Below are positions 43,311 through 51,861 of a stretch of 64,000 bases of DNA, piece by piece (the stretch's first letter is position 1; every line of letters starts with the position of its first letter). The notes under the pieces are model-generated. The model saw nothing but the letters and a program-made list of their open reading frames with translations, was not told the origin of the DNA and ran no database searches. Source of the DNA: CBDANO01 sp965197665 (lineage in GTDB: Bacteria > Chloroflexota > Dehalococcoidia > Lucifugimonadales > UBA3495). The stretch is from the NCBI GenBank assembly GCA_965197665.1, contig CBDANO010000005.1, positions 248,001-312,000 of the forward strand, in the 5' to 3' direction. A program made the translations under genes and the position numbers.

Positions 43311-43754
43311 TTACTCTCCTACCACTTGCACCATGACCTGTCTGCTGCGGGGGCGGTCCAACTCGATGAGAAATATGCTCTGGTAGCGGCCGAACGGCAT
43401 TGTCCCATCTATGACGGGGACGGTCTCGCTGGTGCCCAATATCAAATGCTGCACGTGAGAGTGGCCATTGGGGGCCTCGTCGGGTGTCATGTTAACTGTC
43501 CGGATGCTAAAGTCGTTGTGGTGATAGCCCCCGTTGCGGGGCGAGACCTTTTCCAGAAAGCAAGCCATATCCTCAAGCAATAAGGGCTCGTTTTCGTTTA
43601 TCTTGACGGCAGCGGTGGTATGTTTGGAATAGACTACCGCAAATCCGTTGGCGACTTTAGACTCGGCGACGCACTGACTCACCCAGTCGGTAATGTCAAT
43701 GAAATCGGGCGCTTTTTGGGTGTCTACGCTGAGGCAAAATGACTCGGCTTTCAT
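43311..43754 (-). CDS. YjbQ family protein (UPF0047)
   Basis: 147 aa. Family hallmarks: VYSKHTTAAVKINENEP, GHSHVQHLILG, then IDGTMPFGRYQSIFLIELDRPR. YjbQ proteins bind a metal and have been reported to have thiamin-phosphate-synthase-like activity; their main role is unclear. It sits between squalene-hopene cyclase (5 nt away) and the squalene/phytoene synthase, all on one strand, so co-expression with hopanoid genes is likely. Whether it acts in the pathway is unknown. Confidence 0.92.
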   Translation of the reverse strand: MKAESFCLSVDTQKAPDFIDITDWVSQCVAESKVANGFAVVYSKHTTAAVKINENEPLLLEDMACFLEKVSPRNGGYHHNDFSIRTVNMTPDEAPNGHSHVQHLILGTSETVPVIDGTMPFGRYQSIFLIELDRPRSRQVMVQVVGE

Positions 43755-43759
43755 GGTTT

Positions 43760-45835
43760 CTAATGTCCCCCTTCGGATGTGGATGGCCCTGCGGTCGAGG
43801 CGGCGGTGCCGTTCATACCGAACCGCTCGTGATTGATTGAAAGCTTGGCGTACCGGCCCAAGGCCAGCAGAGGCCAGTAGTTCCGGTACATGTGGTAATT
43901 AATCATAAAACCGGCCGGCATATCCAATCCCTGGCCACCGGATTCACCAGGTTTGGGTGATTCTCGCAGCCGCTCCCCCACACCGTAGCCGGGGAACCCC
44001 GTCCCCGTGTAGTGAGGTTCCTCCCAACAGCCTTCTTCCTGTTGCGTTTCTATCAGGTAGCTAATCCCCCGGCTCACCGCCGGGCTTTTAACGTCACCGG
44101 CTGCCATCAGGGCTAGCAACGCCCAAGCGGTTTGAGAGGCGGTACTTGGCCCCACGCCCCGCAGATTCCAGTCAACGTATGAGCCGCAGGTCTCTCCCCA
44201 ACCTCCATCGGGATTTTGGCGGTCGACCAACCACTCGACGCCCCGGCGGACGTAGGGTTGTGTCATGTCTTCGCCTATGGCGGCAAGGGCGGGCAGCACG
44301 GAGCCCAACCCGTAGATATAGTTGACCCCCCAACGTCCGAACCACGGCCCGTCATCTTCCTGCTCCCGGCGAAGGTACTCGTAGGCCCGGAGCAGCGGGG
44401 GATAGGTCCGAGGGTAACCGAGCTTGCCAAACATCTCCACTATATGGGCGGTGACATCCGGACTCGGCGGGTCCAGCGTCTCCCCGAAGTCAAAAAAGGG
44501 CAGCTTGGTCAAGTACTGTTTGTTGTTGTCCTTGTCGAAAGCGGCCCAGCCGCCGTTTTTGGACTGGAGCGCCTCCACCCAGGCCGCGCCCCGTTGGATA
44601 GCGGCTAGGCGGCGAGCTTCCTCATCCCCGGAAAGCTCGATTGACGCCAAGGCCATTATTACTTCAGACGTATCGTCGATGTCGGGGTAGTGATCGTTGT
44701 GAAACTCGAAAGCCCAGCCGCCCGGCTGAGTCTGGCGGGCTTTGACCTGCCAGTCGCCGACACTGAGAATCTGCTGGTCCAGCAACCACTCAGCGGAGCG
44801 GCGGACCATGGGATCCTTTGCCGTCAGGCCTGATTCCACGAGGGCTAAGTGGGCCAGGCCGGTGTCCCACACCGGGGACATACACGCTTGCACCGTGCAG
44901 GTATTGTCGTCCTCTAACGCATAGTCTTCGAAGGCGGCGAAACCTTTTTCGATTGTGGGGTGGTCCGGAGGAAAGCCCAAATGCAAGAGCGCAATCAACG
45001 AATAAACCCAAGGAGGCTGGATGCCGCCCCAACAGCCGTCCGCCTCTTGATGCGCTAATATCCATTCTTCGATCTTCTTTTCAGCGCGCTTTCGGAAGGG
45101 TTTCATCCTCAATCGTTGATAGATCCCGGCTATTTGGTCCAACCGGTATAGCAGGCCGGACAATCCCCATATGCTGCCGGACCTGGGAAGGGAGTAGTCG
45201 ATTTCGTCCCGCGGCTTGGGATACAACTCGTCGATATGGGCTGATTCAGGGACCTGACGGGTGGGCCTTCGGTCGAGAATGATCATCATCGGGACTATCG
45301 TCCCCCGGGCCCAACTGGAAAACTCATAGATGTTGAACGGGAACCAGGATGGCAAGAAAATCATTTCCGGGGGCATATTGGGCGTGCCCCGCCAGTCCCA
45401 CTGCCCAAAGAGGGCCAGCCACACCTTGGTGAACACCCTAACCTTGGGCACGCCGCCCCGGGATAGAATAAACTCCCGGGCTTTTTGCAGCGGCGGCGAA
45501 TCAACGGAATGGCCCGCTAGTTTTAGCGCGAAGTAGCACTCAACCGAGGTGCTCAAGTCTCCCGGGGCTTGGTAGTACTGGCCCCAAGAACCGTCCTCTT
45601 GTTGCTTGCTTAAAATGTAGTTGCTCAGTTTTCGCCAGCGTTCGTGGTCCACGCGGCCCAGGTAATGGGTCAGCATCAAGTATTCGGCTTCCATCGTGGT
45701 ATTGGACTCCAGTTGTCCGCACCAATAGCCTTCCTCAGCTTGGGAGCTGCGGAAATAGCCTTGGCTCCCCTTGATGGCCCGAGCTACCGCTTCCCCGAGG
45801 GGCAGCCCGGTTGTCGTCTTGTTGCTAGTAGTCAT
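43760..45835 (-). CDS. shc: Squalene-hopene cyclase
   Basis: 691-aa membrane-associated cyclase converting squalene to hopene/hopanol. The catalytic DxDD motif is DIDDTS at residues 385-390. Several QW-type repeats are seen: EGYWCGQL, DGSWGQYYQ, DGCWGGI, PGGWAFEFHN, NGGWAAFD, DGGWGETCGSYVD and EGCWEEPHYTG. The length is usual for bacterial enzymes. The typical DDTA is DDTS here, a small change. The ATG at 45835 starts MTTSNKTTTG. It lies 51 nt after hpnA and 5 nt before yjbQ. Confidence 0.96.
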   Translation of the reverse strand: MTTSNKTTTGLPLGEAVARAIKGSQGYFRSSQAEEGYWCGQLESNTTMEAEYLMLTHYLGRVDHERWRKLSNYILSKQQEDGSWGQYYQAPGDLSTSVECYFALKLAGHSVDSPPLQKAREFILSRGGVPKVRVFTKVWLALFGQWDWRGTPNMPPEMIFLPSWFPFNIYEFSSWARGTIVPMMIILDRRPTRQVPESAHIDELYPKPRDEIDYSLPRSGSIWGLSGLLYRLDQIAGIYQRLRMKPFRKRAEKKIEEWILAHQEADGCWGGIQPPWVYSLIALLHLGFPPDHPTIEKGFAAFEDYALEDDNTCTVQACMSPVWDTGLAHLALVESGLTAKDPMVRRSAEWLLDQQILSVGDWQVKARQTQPGGWAFEFHNDHYPDIDDTSEVIMALASIELSGDEEARRLAAIQRGAAWVEALQSKNGGWAAFDKDNNKQYLTKLPFFDFGETLDPPSPDVTAHIVEMFGKLGYPRTYPPLLRAYEYLRREQEDDGPWFGRWGVNYIYGLGSVLPALAAIGEDMTQPYVRRGVEWLVDRQNPDGGWGETCGSYVDWNLRGVGPSTASQTAWALLALMAAGDVKSPAVSRGISYLIETQQEEGCWEEPHYTGTGFPGYGVGERLRESPKPGESGGQGLDMPAGFMINYHMYRNYWPLLALGRYAKLSINHERFGMNGTAASTAGPSTSEGGH

Positions 45836-45886
45836 CTATTCATCTCACCAGTCTATAAGAGAAGGATTTCTACTGTTACCGGCGGC

Positions 45887-46906
45887 CTACTCGACAGCGG
45901 CTTTCCGCCGTTGCGAGACGTTGCTGGCATAACCGTGATCAATAAACCAGTTCACTGATTTTTCCAGAGCGCCCTCTATCGAGTTCTGGGGCAGTCCCAG
46001 TTCCGTTACGGCCCTCCGGCAGTCCACGTACATCGGCTTCTTCGAAATCTTGACTCCTTCCAGAGGAATCCGAGGTTCTCGACGCATCAAATCGCTTTCC
46101 ATGAACTGGTCAACGTAGCCGGCGCCCATGGCCAGCCAATAAGGGGCCCTCCACCGGGGGGCGGAGAGGCCGGTAATATCCTGGAGGGTATTGAAGACTT
46201 CCTTCAGGGTCACGTTCCGGTTGCCCAGCAGGTACCGCTGGCCCGGTTGCCCCCGCTCCATGGCCAGTATGTGGCCGGTGGCCACGTCTTCCACGTCCAC
46301 CAGATTCATCCCGGTGTCCAGGTATGCCGGGATTCGCCGCCGCAAGAAATCCAATATCATTCTGCCGGTGGGGGTGGGCTTCACGTCCCACGGGCCGACC
46401 GGGGCCGTTGGGTTGACTACGGTAACGGGGAGACCTTCCGAAGCCATTTTCAGGGCCAAGAGCTCCGCCTGGTATTTGGATTTTTTATAGTGGCCGATCA
46501 AATGTCGAGGGTCTAGGGGAGTTTCTTCCGTCGCTCCAGCCCCTCCGGACATGCCGATGGTAGAAACGGTGCTGGTGTAGACTACTTTCGGGACCAGCGC
46601 TTGGTGGGCGGCCTCCAGCACGTTTGCCGTCCCTTGCACGTTTACTTGATATATTGCCCGCCGGTGCCGAGACCAGAAAGAATAGGCGGCGGCGCAATGG
46701 AATACCGCGTCACATCCACTTATGGCGCGAGTCACCGAGGGCCGGTCTAAAATGTCCCCGGTTACCGGCTCGATACCGGTACCGTCGATGGCCAAGGTAT
46801 TGCTTCCCGCCCGGACCAAGGCGCGAACCTCGTCACCCCGTTCCCACAAGCGCCTCGCCAGGTTGCCCCCAACGAAGCCGCTCGCGCCTGTGACCAGTAC
46901 CTTCAT
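45887..46906 (-). CDS. hpnA: HpnA, hopanoid-associated sugar epimerase
   Basis: 339-aa extended SDR. LVTGASGFVGGNLARRL is the NAD-binding motif. The family marker NPTAPVGPWDVKPTPTG is exact in style, and HCAAAYSFWSRH is the HpnA version of the substrate loop. The catalytic region reads YKKSKYQAEL. The reaction is not settled in the family; sugar-linked hopanoid modification is assumed. ATGA overlap with hpnG shows translational coupling. Confidence 0.95.
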   Translation of the reverse strand: MKVLVTGASGFVGGNLARRLWERGDEVRALVRAGSNTLAIDGTGIEPVTGDILDRPSVTRAISGCDAVFHCAAAYSFWSRHRRAIYQVNVQGTANVLEAAHQALVPKVVYTSTVSTIGMSGGAGATEETPLDPRHLIGHYKKSKYQAELLALKMASEGLPVTVVNPTAPVGPWDVKPTPTGRMILDFLRRRIPAYLDTGMNLVDVEDVATGHILAMERGQPGQRYLLGNRNVTLKEVFNTLQDITGLSAPRWRAPYWLAMGAGYVDQFMESDLMRREPRIPLEGVKISKKPMYVDCRRAVTELGLPQNSIEGALEKSVNWFIDHGYASNVSQRRKAAVE

Positions 46907-47766
46907 CCTCGAGCGCTCCGGCCGGTACCGACTAATACTTTCGGGCCGGCGGCCGGCGGCGGCGCTTCCGTCGAAGCTCCGGCTAGTTGGTCACAGAAAT
47001 TTAACGCGAAGGCCGCTAAGACCCGTTGGGCGGCAGGTAACCGGCGAGCCAAGCCGAGGAGCGCCGGGACGCGCCAAGGCATGGCCGCGGTAAGAAGGAG
47101 AGCCATTGCCTTTGAGCGGGCCATTCCGGGCAAATATCCGGGCAGCTCTTGGTCGGCCCGGTCCAAGACTACCCGGGCCGACAAAAACGGCGCTCCCAAG
47201 TCCCGGGCCGCCGAAGCCGCCCAGTAGTCCTCCATGTCAACCACAGCCACATGGTAGCGCCGCCTGATCGACTCTTTGATTCGGGGCGTCGCCGCCAACT
47301 CCTTCACCGTCAACGACTCCACTTGGGCGGCCGGCCGGTCCATTTTCGAGGCGGCAGCTACAGCGCATTCCCACCACACAGGGTCGGGTGCCACGTAATC
47401 CGGCTGCACAACCTTCTCCGTGTCATAACGGTCTATCGAATCCACGGTCACCGGCCCATCCTGGCAATAATAGCGGGACGACAGGGTCAAGTCCCCGGTT
47501 TCGAGGCCCGGAGCAACGGCCCCGGCGAACCCCAGCAATAGAATCCCCGGCGGCGCTTGCTCATTTCCAGGCGAACTTAATCTCCGGTCGATGAGAGACC
47601 GGAGATTCTCTCCCGCCCGCTTGCCGACCCCGACCACGCGCAAGTCCAAGGTAGGCCGGGTAGACCCGCCGCCCCTACAAGCCGGGGCAGGGTCGGCCCT
47701 ACCGGCCCGCAACTCCCGGCGGAGTCCGGCGAGCTCTTGCTCCATGCTGGCGATAATAGTCAGCAA
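46903..47766 (-). CDS. hpnG: HpnG, adenosylhopane nucleosidase
   Basis: 287 aa, nucleoside-phosphorylase fold. HpnG releases adenine from adenosylhopane to give ribosylhopane. It starts LTIIASMEQELAGLRREL (TTG start). Further blocks are GILLLGFAGAVAPGLETGDL, then VDSIDRYDTEKVV and VAVVDMEDYWAASAARDLG, the substrate-binding Glu/Asp region. Residues about 22-40 (RADPAPACRGGGSTRPT) look inserted and are encoded by palindromic, REP-like DNA. ATGA overlap with hpnA. Confidence 0.93.
   Translation of the reverse strand: MLTIIASMEQELAGLRRELRAGRADPAPACRGGGSTRPTLDLRVVGVGKRAGENLRSLIDRRLSSPGNEQAPPGILLLGFAGAVAPGLETGDLTLSSRYYCQDGPVTVDSIDRYDTEKVVQPDYVAPDPVWWECAVAAASKMDRPAAQVESLTVKELAATPRIKESIRRRYHVAVVDMEDYWAASAARDLGAPFLSARVVLDRADQELPGYLPGMARSKAMALLLTAAMPWRVPALLGLARRLPAAQRVLAAFALNFCDQLAGASTEAPPPAAGPKVLVGTGRSARG
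47651..47678. repeat. REP-like palindromic DNA inside hpnG
   Basis: GTAGGCCGGGT and ACCCGCCGCCCCTAC form an imperfect palindrome, followed by a second one near 47681-47706. Both lie in frame within the N-terminal coding part of hpnG. Confidence 0.5.
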
Positions 47767-47781
47767 CCCGCACTCAACAGG

Positions 47782-48822
47782 TCACGCCGCCGTAATACCG
47801 GACTTGCCGGCGGCGCCGGACTTGATTAGCGTCACCCAGTCCTTGGGCGTGCTCACCGCTTGGAATACCGTGGCCGACTCGAAGCCGCAGTGCATCATGC
47901 AGTTGGCGCACCGCGGGTCCTTGCCCACCCCGTAGCGCTCCCAGAGTCCTTCATCGTACAACTCAGAAACGTCGCCCACGTGCTCGTCGGCTAGAGGGTA
48001 GCAGGGTTTGCGCCACCCCATCACCGTATAGGTGGGGTTCGACCAAGCGGTACACTGGTATTCCCGGCCGCCCTTCAGGAAGTTCAAGTACAGGGGGTTG
48101 TTGTAGAATCGGATCCCTTCCGTATCCGCCGGGTCCAGCAGCTTCCGAAATACGGCTTGAGACTCACCCCGAGTCATGAACAAGTCTTGGTCGGGAGCAT
48201 CCTCAAACTCGTAGCCCGGGGAAATCATGGAGCCTTCGACCCCGATGTCACCGACCATTCGGAACATCTCCCGCATGTCTTCCACGTCGCTATTACGAAA
48301 TACCGTGGTGTTGGTGCACACCCTGTAACCTTGGTCGAGGGCCAACTCGATGCTGTTGACGGCTTTCTTGAAGACGCCGTTCCGGGCGACCGACTCGTCG
48401 TGCTTCTCTTCCATGCCGTCCAAGTGAACGACCCAGCACAGGTACTTGGACGCCGGCACTTTCTTTAGCACCCGCTCCAAGAGCAGTCCATTGGTGCAGC
48501 AGTACACGAAGTACTTCTCGGCTACCAGCCGATTGATTATTTCGTCGATGTTTGGGTGGATGGTAGGTTCGCCGCCCGCGATGGAAACAATCGGGGCCGA
48601 CGACTGCTTGACTGCGCCTATAGCCTCATCGACGGGCATTATCTTGTCGATCACCGGCTTGTATTCTCGAATGCGCCCGCAGCCGACGCAGGCCAGGTTG
48701 CACATCTCCAGGGGCTCTAACATGGTAACCAGAGGGAACCGCTTACGCCCCCGCAGCCGGTTTTTTAGAATGTAAGACGTTAAACGGACCGAAAGTTCCA
48801 TCGGCCGCTTGGCTCGTTTCAT
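47782..48822 (-). CDS. hpnH: HpnH, radical SAM adenosylhopane synthase
   Basis: 346 aa. HpnH couples a 5'-deoxyadenosyl group to diploptene to start side-chain elongation. The [4Fe-4S] Cys are in EMCNLACVGCGRI (CxxxCxxC). ISIAGGEPTIHP-type VSIAGGEPTIHP follows, and then YCCTNGLLL and VHLDGMEEKHD. A C-terminal CMMHCGFESATVF is typical of HpnH. The ATG at 48822 with AGGA 6 nt upstream is preferred over the upstream frame opening at 48903. hpnG follows after 15 nt. Confidence 0.96.
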   Translation of the reverse strand: MKRAKRPMELSVRLTSYILKNRLRGRKRFPLVTMLEPLEMCNLACVGCGRIREYKPVIDKIMPVDEAIGAVKQSSAPIVSIAGGEPTIHPNIDEIINRLVAEKYFVYCCTNGLLLERVLKKVPASKYLCWVVHLDGMEEKHDESVARNGVFKKAVNSIELALDQGYRVCTNTTVFRNSDVEDMREMFRMVGDIGVEGSMISPGYEFEDAPDQDLFMTRGESQAVFRKLLDPADTEGIRFYNNPLYLNFLKGGREYQCTAWSNPTYTVMGWRKPCYPLADEHVGDVSELYDEGLWERYGVGKDPRCANCMMHCGFESATVFQAVSTPKDWVTLIKSGAAGKSGITAA

Positions 48823-48933
48823 TATGTTCCTACCTCCAGAGTGTAAGTTGCGGCGTGAGCCATTGGTCATCGACCTGCAGAACGGGAACGGCTGCCGGTC
48901 CATAACCGTCGACTCGACATTGAATTCTACTCG

Positions 48934-50004
48934 TTAATACTCTCTCCGCGCTACAAACTCGACCAGCGATTCCGCTTCCTCCCTGGCCCAGGCAGGCAGC
49001 GGCGCCCCGTCGAGGGCACCGAGGGCCTCGTCTGCGCTGGCGTCGGTCAGCCTTTGACAGTGCTCCCTGGCGCCAACTTGGTCCAGCACGGCGAGCACTC
49101 TTTCAACTTCGTGGTCTCCCAGTTCTTTCTGGGAGTAAATTCGCTGCAAGTCGTCCAAAGCGCCGCCGCCGGCGTGGGTCAGAGCGAACACCACCGGGAA
49201 TGATTTTTTCCGGCGGCGGATGTCGCTGCCGGCCGGTTTGCCGGTGTTGGCTTGGTCCCCCCAAATGCCCAGGTAGTCGTCCCGGATTTGAAACGCCCGG
49301 CCCAAACAATTTCCGAAACGGGAAAAAGCCTCCACCACCACCGAGTCGTCGGTGGCCAGCATAGCTCCGATTTCCAGCCCGCTGCGAATCATGGCGCCGG
49401 TCTTGCAGGCAATCATCCGGAGGTACTCGTCAGTGGTGACGGTCATCTTAGTCTCGAAATCCATGTCCATGCACTGTCCTTCGGTCATATCCAGGTAGCT
49501 GTTGGTCAGCAACTCGGAAACCTTCAGAACAGTCTCCGGCGACCCTCCGCGGCGGGACGTGTTGAGCAGCGCCAAGTCTCCCACGGATTGCAGGGCGTCA
49601 CCCGATACCACTGCCTTGGGTACGCCCCAAAGGCGCCATACCGTGGCTTGATGACGGCGCTCTTCGTCTTGGTCTTGGATATCATCGTGGATCAGTGAAA
49701 AGTTATGGATCAACTCCAGCGCGGCGGCGGCAGGCAACGCCCGGGAAGCGTCCTGGCACAGCGCCTCGCAAGCGAACAAACACAGGGTGGGCCGGAGGGC
49801 TTTACCCTGAGAGGCGGCGGAGCCGGCGTGGTTGCCGTACCGGTCTACCCAGCCCAAGTGGTACCGGAGCAAGACGTATAGCCCGGACTTTAGGATGTCC
49901 GGCACCGACCCGGAAAGCTCCCGCTCCACCATGAATCTATACCGGGCGAACATAGTCGGAAGTTCAAGCCCGGCATTAGCTTTGGCGATTGATTGTGAGG
50001 TCAT
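48934..50004 (-). CDS. Polyprenyl (farnesyl/geranylgeranyl) diphosphate synthase
   Basis: 356 aa, all-helical trans-prenyltransferase giving a C15-C20 diphosphate. First Asp-rich motif LIHDDIQDQDEERR (DDxxD) and second QIRDDYLGIWGD. The Phe five residues before DDxxD limits chain length. It is first in the hopanoid gene run and probably supplies FPP to the squalene synthase. The ATG at 50004 is used, but another at 50025 is in frame and neither has a strong ribosome-binding site. A promoter match lies about 85 nt upstream of 50025. Confidence 0.9.
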   Translation of the reverse strand: MTSQSIAKANAGLELPTMFARYRFMVERELSGSVPDILKSGLYVLLRYHLGWVDRYGNHAGSAASQGKALRPTLCLFACEALCQDASRALPAAAALELIHNFSLIHDDIQDQDEERRHQATVWRLWGVPKAVVSGDALQSVGDLALLNTSRRGGSPETVLKVSELLTNSYLDMTEGQCMDMDFETKMTVTTDEYLRMIACKTGAMIRSGLEIGAMLATDDSVVVEAFSRFGNCLGRAFQIRDDYLGIWGDQANTGKPAGSDIRRRKKSFPVVFALTHAGGGALDDLQRIYSQKELGDHEVERVLAVLDQVGAREHCQRLTDASADEALGALDGAPLPAWAREEAESLVEFVARREY

Positions 50005-50110
50005 GTCACGCTCTATAGACCTCATCCAGCGGCAGGTAAACCGCCTACCTTAGCCGCCGCACGCTATGACTCATTAGATTAAACCGATACATCGTATAGC
50101 GATGCTGGGA

Positions 50111-50140
50111 ATCCTAGCAAAGCATAATTGGCGGTGTCAA
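50111..50140 (-). promoter_or_regulatory. Promoter for the hopanoid operon
   Basis: On the - strand, TTGACA (50140-50135) and TAGGAT (50116-50111) are separated by 18 nt. The start of transcription would be near 50104, about 80 nt before the polyprenyl synthase gene. The -35 is a perfect consensus. Confidence 0.55.
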
Positions 50141-50210
50141 GTGGATTTGGCAACTTTATGTACACCGTAATTCCTCGCGGCGAAAGGCGGAACCGGGGAC
50201 CGGCGGACGG

Positions 50211-50239
50211 TTGACACGCTCAGCCGGTTATACTATCTT
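50211..50239 (+). promoter_or_regulatory. Promoter for the DUF1800 operon
   Basis: TTGACA (50211-50216) and TATCTT (50234-50239) are separated by 17 nt. The -35 is perfect; it lies 70 nt from the divergent hopanoid promoter and about 205 nt from the gene start at 50415. Confidence 0.6.
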
Positions 50240-50267
50240 ATCTCCGTACCTGGTTATACTATCTTAT
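50226..50267 (+). repeat. Duplicated 16-nt -10 region
   Basis: GGTTATACTATCTTAT occurs identically at 50226-50241 and 50252-50267 (26-nt period). The first copy contains the promoter -10; the second could be a second -10 or an operator. Confidence 0.8.
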
Positions 50268-50310
50268 TTCCTTGAAATGGTTGTTACCAAAGACTGACGT
50301 GTGAGCACCA

Positions 50311-50343
50311 AAAGCGCTGGCCCAGTTGGGGCGGCGCTTTTTT
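50311..50343 (+). terminator. Leader terminator before the DUF1800 gene
   Basis: AAAGCGC (50311-50317) and GCGCTTT (50334-50340), with GGCCC/GGGGC inside, are followed by a run of six T. It ends a transcript of about 100 nt from the upstream promoter, 70 nt before the DUF1800 start. It is either an attenuator or the end of a small RNA. Confidence 0.7.
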
Positions 50344-50414
50344 GTATTGCAACGGCGTTGGTCAATCGCAGTTGACCGATTTAGAGCTTAGAAACGCGGA
50401 ATTAAGGAGGGGAA

Positions 50415-51839
50415 ATGGCAGACCAAGATGTTGCGTTGATGGCCCACCTGTTGCGCCGGGCCGGGTTCGGCGCAAGCCGGGACGAGATTGAGGATAGAGC
50501 GGCCCGGGGATACGACGAAACCGTGGACGAGCTATTGGACCCAGGCAGCCAGCCGGGGATCGAAGAAGACCTGATGTTTCGGTTGCAGCCCGCCTATTAT
50601 CAAGCCGCCGCCATAGAAGTGAACGTTCAACAATGGGTTTACCGGATGGTCAACGATCCGCGCCAGCTCCAAGAGAAGGTGGCGCTGTTCTGGCACATGA
50701 TCTTCTGCGCCGGCCATAGCAAGATCGACAGCGGCTACGAAATGGGCCGCATGGTTGATATGTTCCGGGAGCACGGCATGGGTAATTTCCGTAACCTATT
50801 GTACCAACTGTCCACCAGCCCCGGCATGGTGTATTACCTGGACAACTCCGAGAGCCACAAAGTGGCCCTCAACGAGAACTACGGCCGTGAGCTCCTCGAG
50901 CTCTTCTCCATGGGCGTGGGCATGGACGAGGACTTCAACTACTCCGAGGACGACGTAAAGGCCTGCGCCCGCGCTTTCACCGGATGGAACATCGCTCCCG
51001 CTTACCCCCCGTTCCCTTACGGCCGGAGCCCGTGGGAGTTCCGCTTCGACCCCGCGGACCACGATAACGGTGAGAAGACCTTCCTGGGAGAAACCGGCAA
51101 CTGGGACGGCGACGATATTCTAGACATCATTTGCAAGCAACCGGCCACGGCCCGGTTCATTGCCCGCCACATGTGCAATTTCTTCGTGGCCGACGAACCC
51201 CAGGTCCCGGCTTGGCGGTTGACCCCGCCCAGGGACGCCGCGCTGGTCAACGCTTTGGAAAAAGCCTACTTCGACTCCGGCTATGATATCAGCGCCATGC
51301 TCCGGACACTGTTCACCTCAGAGTCCTTCAAGTCGGAATCCGTGCGCTACGCCAAGGTCAAGAATCCCGCCGAGATGGTGGTAGGGACCCTCAGGCTAGT
51401 GGAGGACCACAAGGAGATCAAACCCGGCCTGTTCGAACTATCGCAAGAGCCCAAGTACATGGGCATGGACCTGATGAACCCGCCCACCGTCGAAGGTTGG
51501 CACACGGGGCGGGAGTGGATCGACAGCGGCACCTTGGTGGAGCGGATCAATTACGCTTCCGACCAGTTGGGCAACACCGAGTTGCCAGGGGTCAAGTCGT
51601 TGATCAGACGGGTTGCCGCCCAGGGCGATACCCTCTCGCCGGAGGTGTTCGTCGATAGTTGCCTAGACGTTGTGGGTCCCATGGTCGTTGACGACGCCAC
51701 CCGCAGCGAGCTCATTGCTCACGCTGAGAAGGGCGGAGACTTGAAACACGCCTCCCCGGAAGAGCGAACCGAATTTACCCGCCGCAGCGGCGAAATGTTC
51801 CAAATGATAGCTTCAACGGCAGAGTTCCAGTTCGGATAA
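50415..51839 (+). CDS. DUF1800 family protein
   Basis: 474 aa. Typical beginnings ALMAHLLRRAGFGAS, then LQEKVALFWHMIFCAG, VALNENYGRELLELFSMGVG, DDVKACARAFTGWNI and ATARFIARHMCNFFV. The function of the family is unknown; it is nearly always next to a DUF1501 gene, as here. No signal peptide is visible, although many members have a Tat signal. AAGGAGGGG precedes the ATG. The leader carries a duplicated promoter element and an intrinsic terminator. Confidence 0.93.
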   Translation: MADQDVALMAHLLRRAGFGASRDEIEDRAARGYDETVDELLDPGSQPGIEEDLMFRLQPAYYQAAAIEVNVQQWVYRMVNDPRQLQEKVALFWHMIFCAGHSKIDSGYEMGRMVDMFREHGMGNFRNLLYQLSTSPGMVYYLDNSESHKVALNENYGRELLELFSMGVGMDEDFNYSEDDVKACARAFTGWNIAPAYPPFPYGRSPWEFRFDPADHDNGEKTFLGETGNWDGDDILDIICKQPATARFIARHMCNFFVADEPQVPAWRLTPPRDAALVNALEKAYFDSGYDISAMLRTLFTSESFKSESVRYAKVKNPAEMVVGTLRLVEDHKEIKPGLFELSQEPKYMGMDLMNPPTVEGWHTGREWIDSGTLVERINYASDQLGNTELPGVKSLIRRVAAQGDTLSPEVFVDSCLDVVGPMVVDDATRSELIAHAEKGGDLKHASPEERTEFTRRSGEMFQMIASTAEFQFG

Positions 51840-51861
51840 TAAAGTTAGCGGAGGGGATAAC

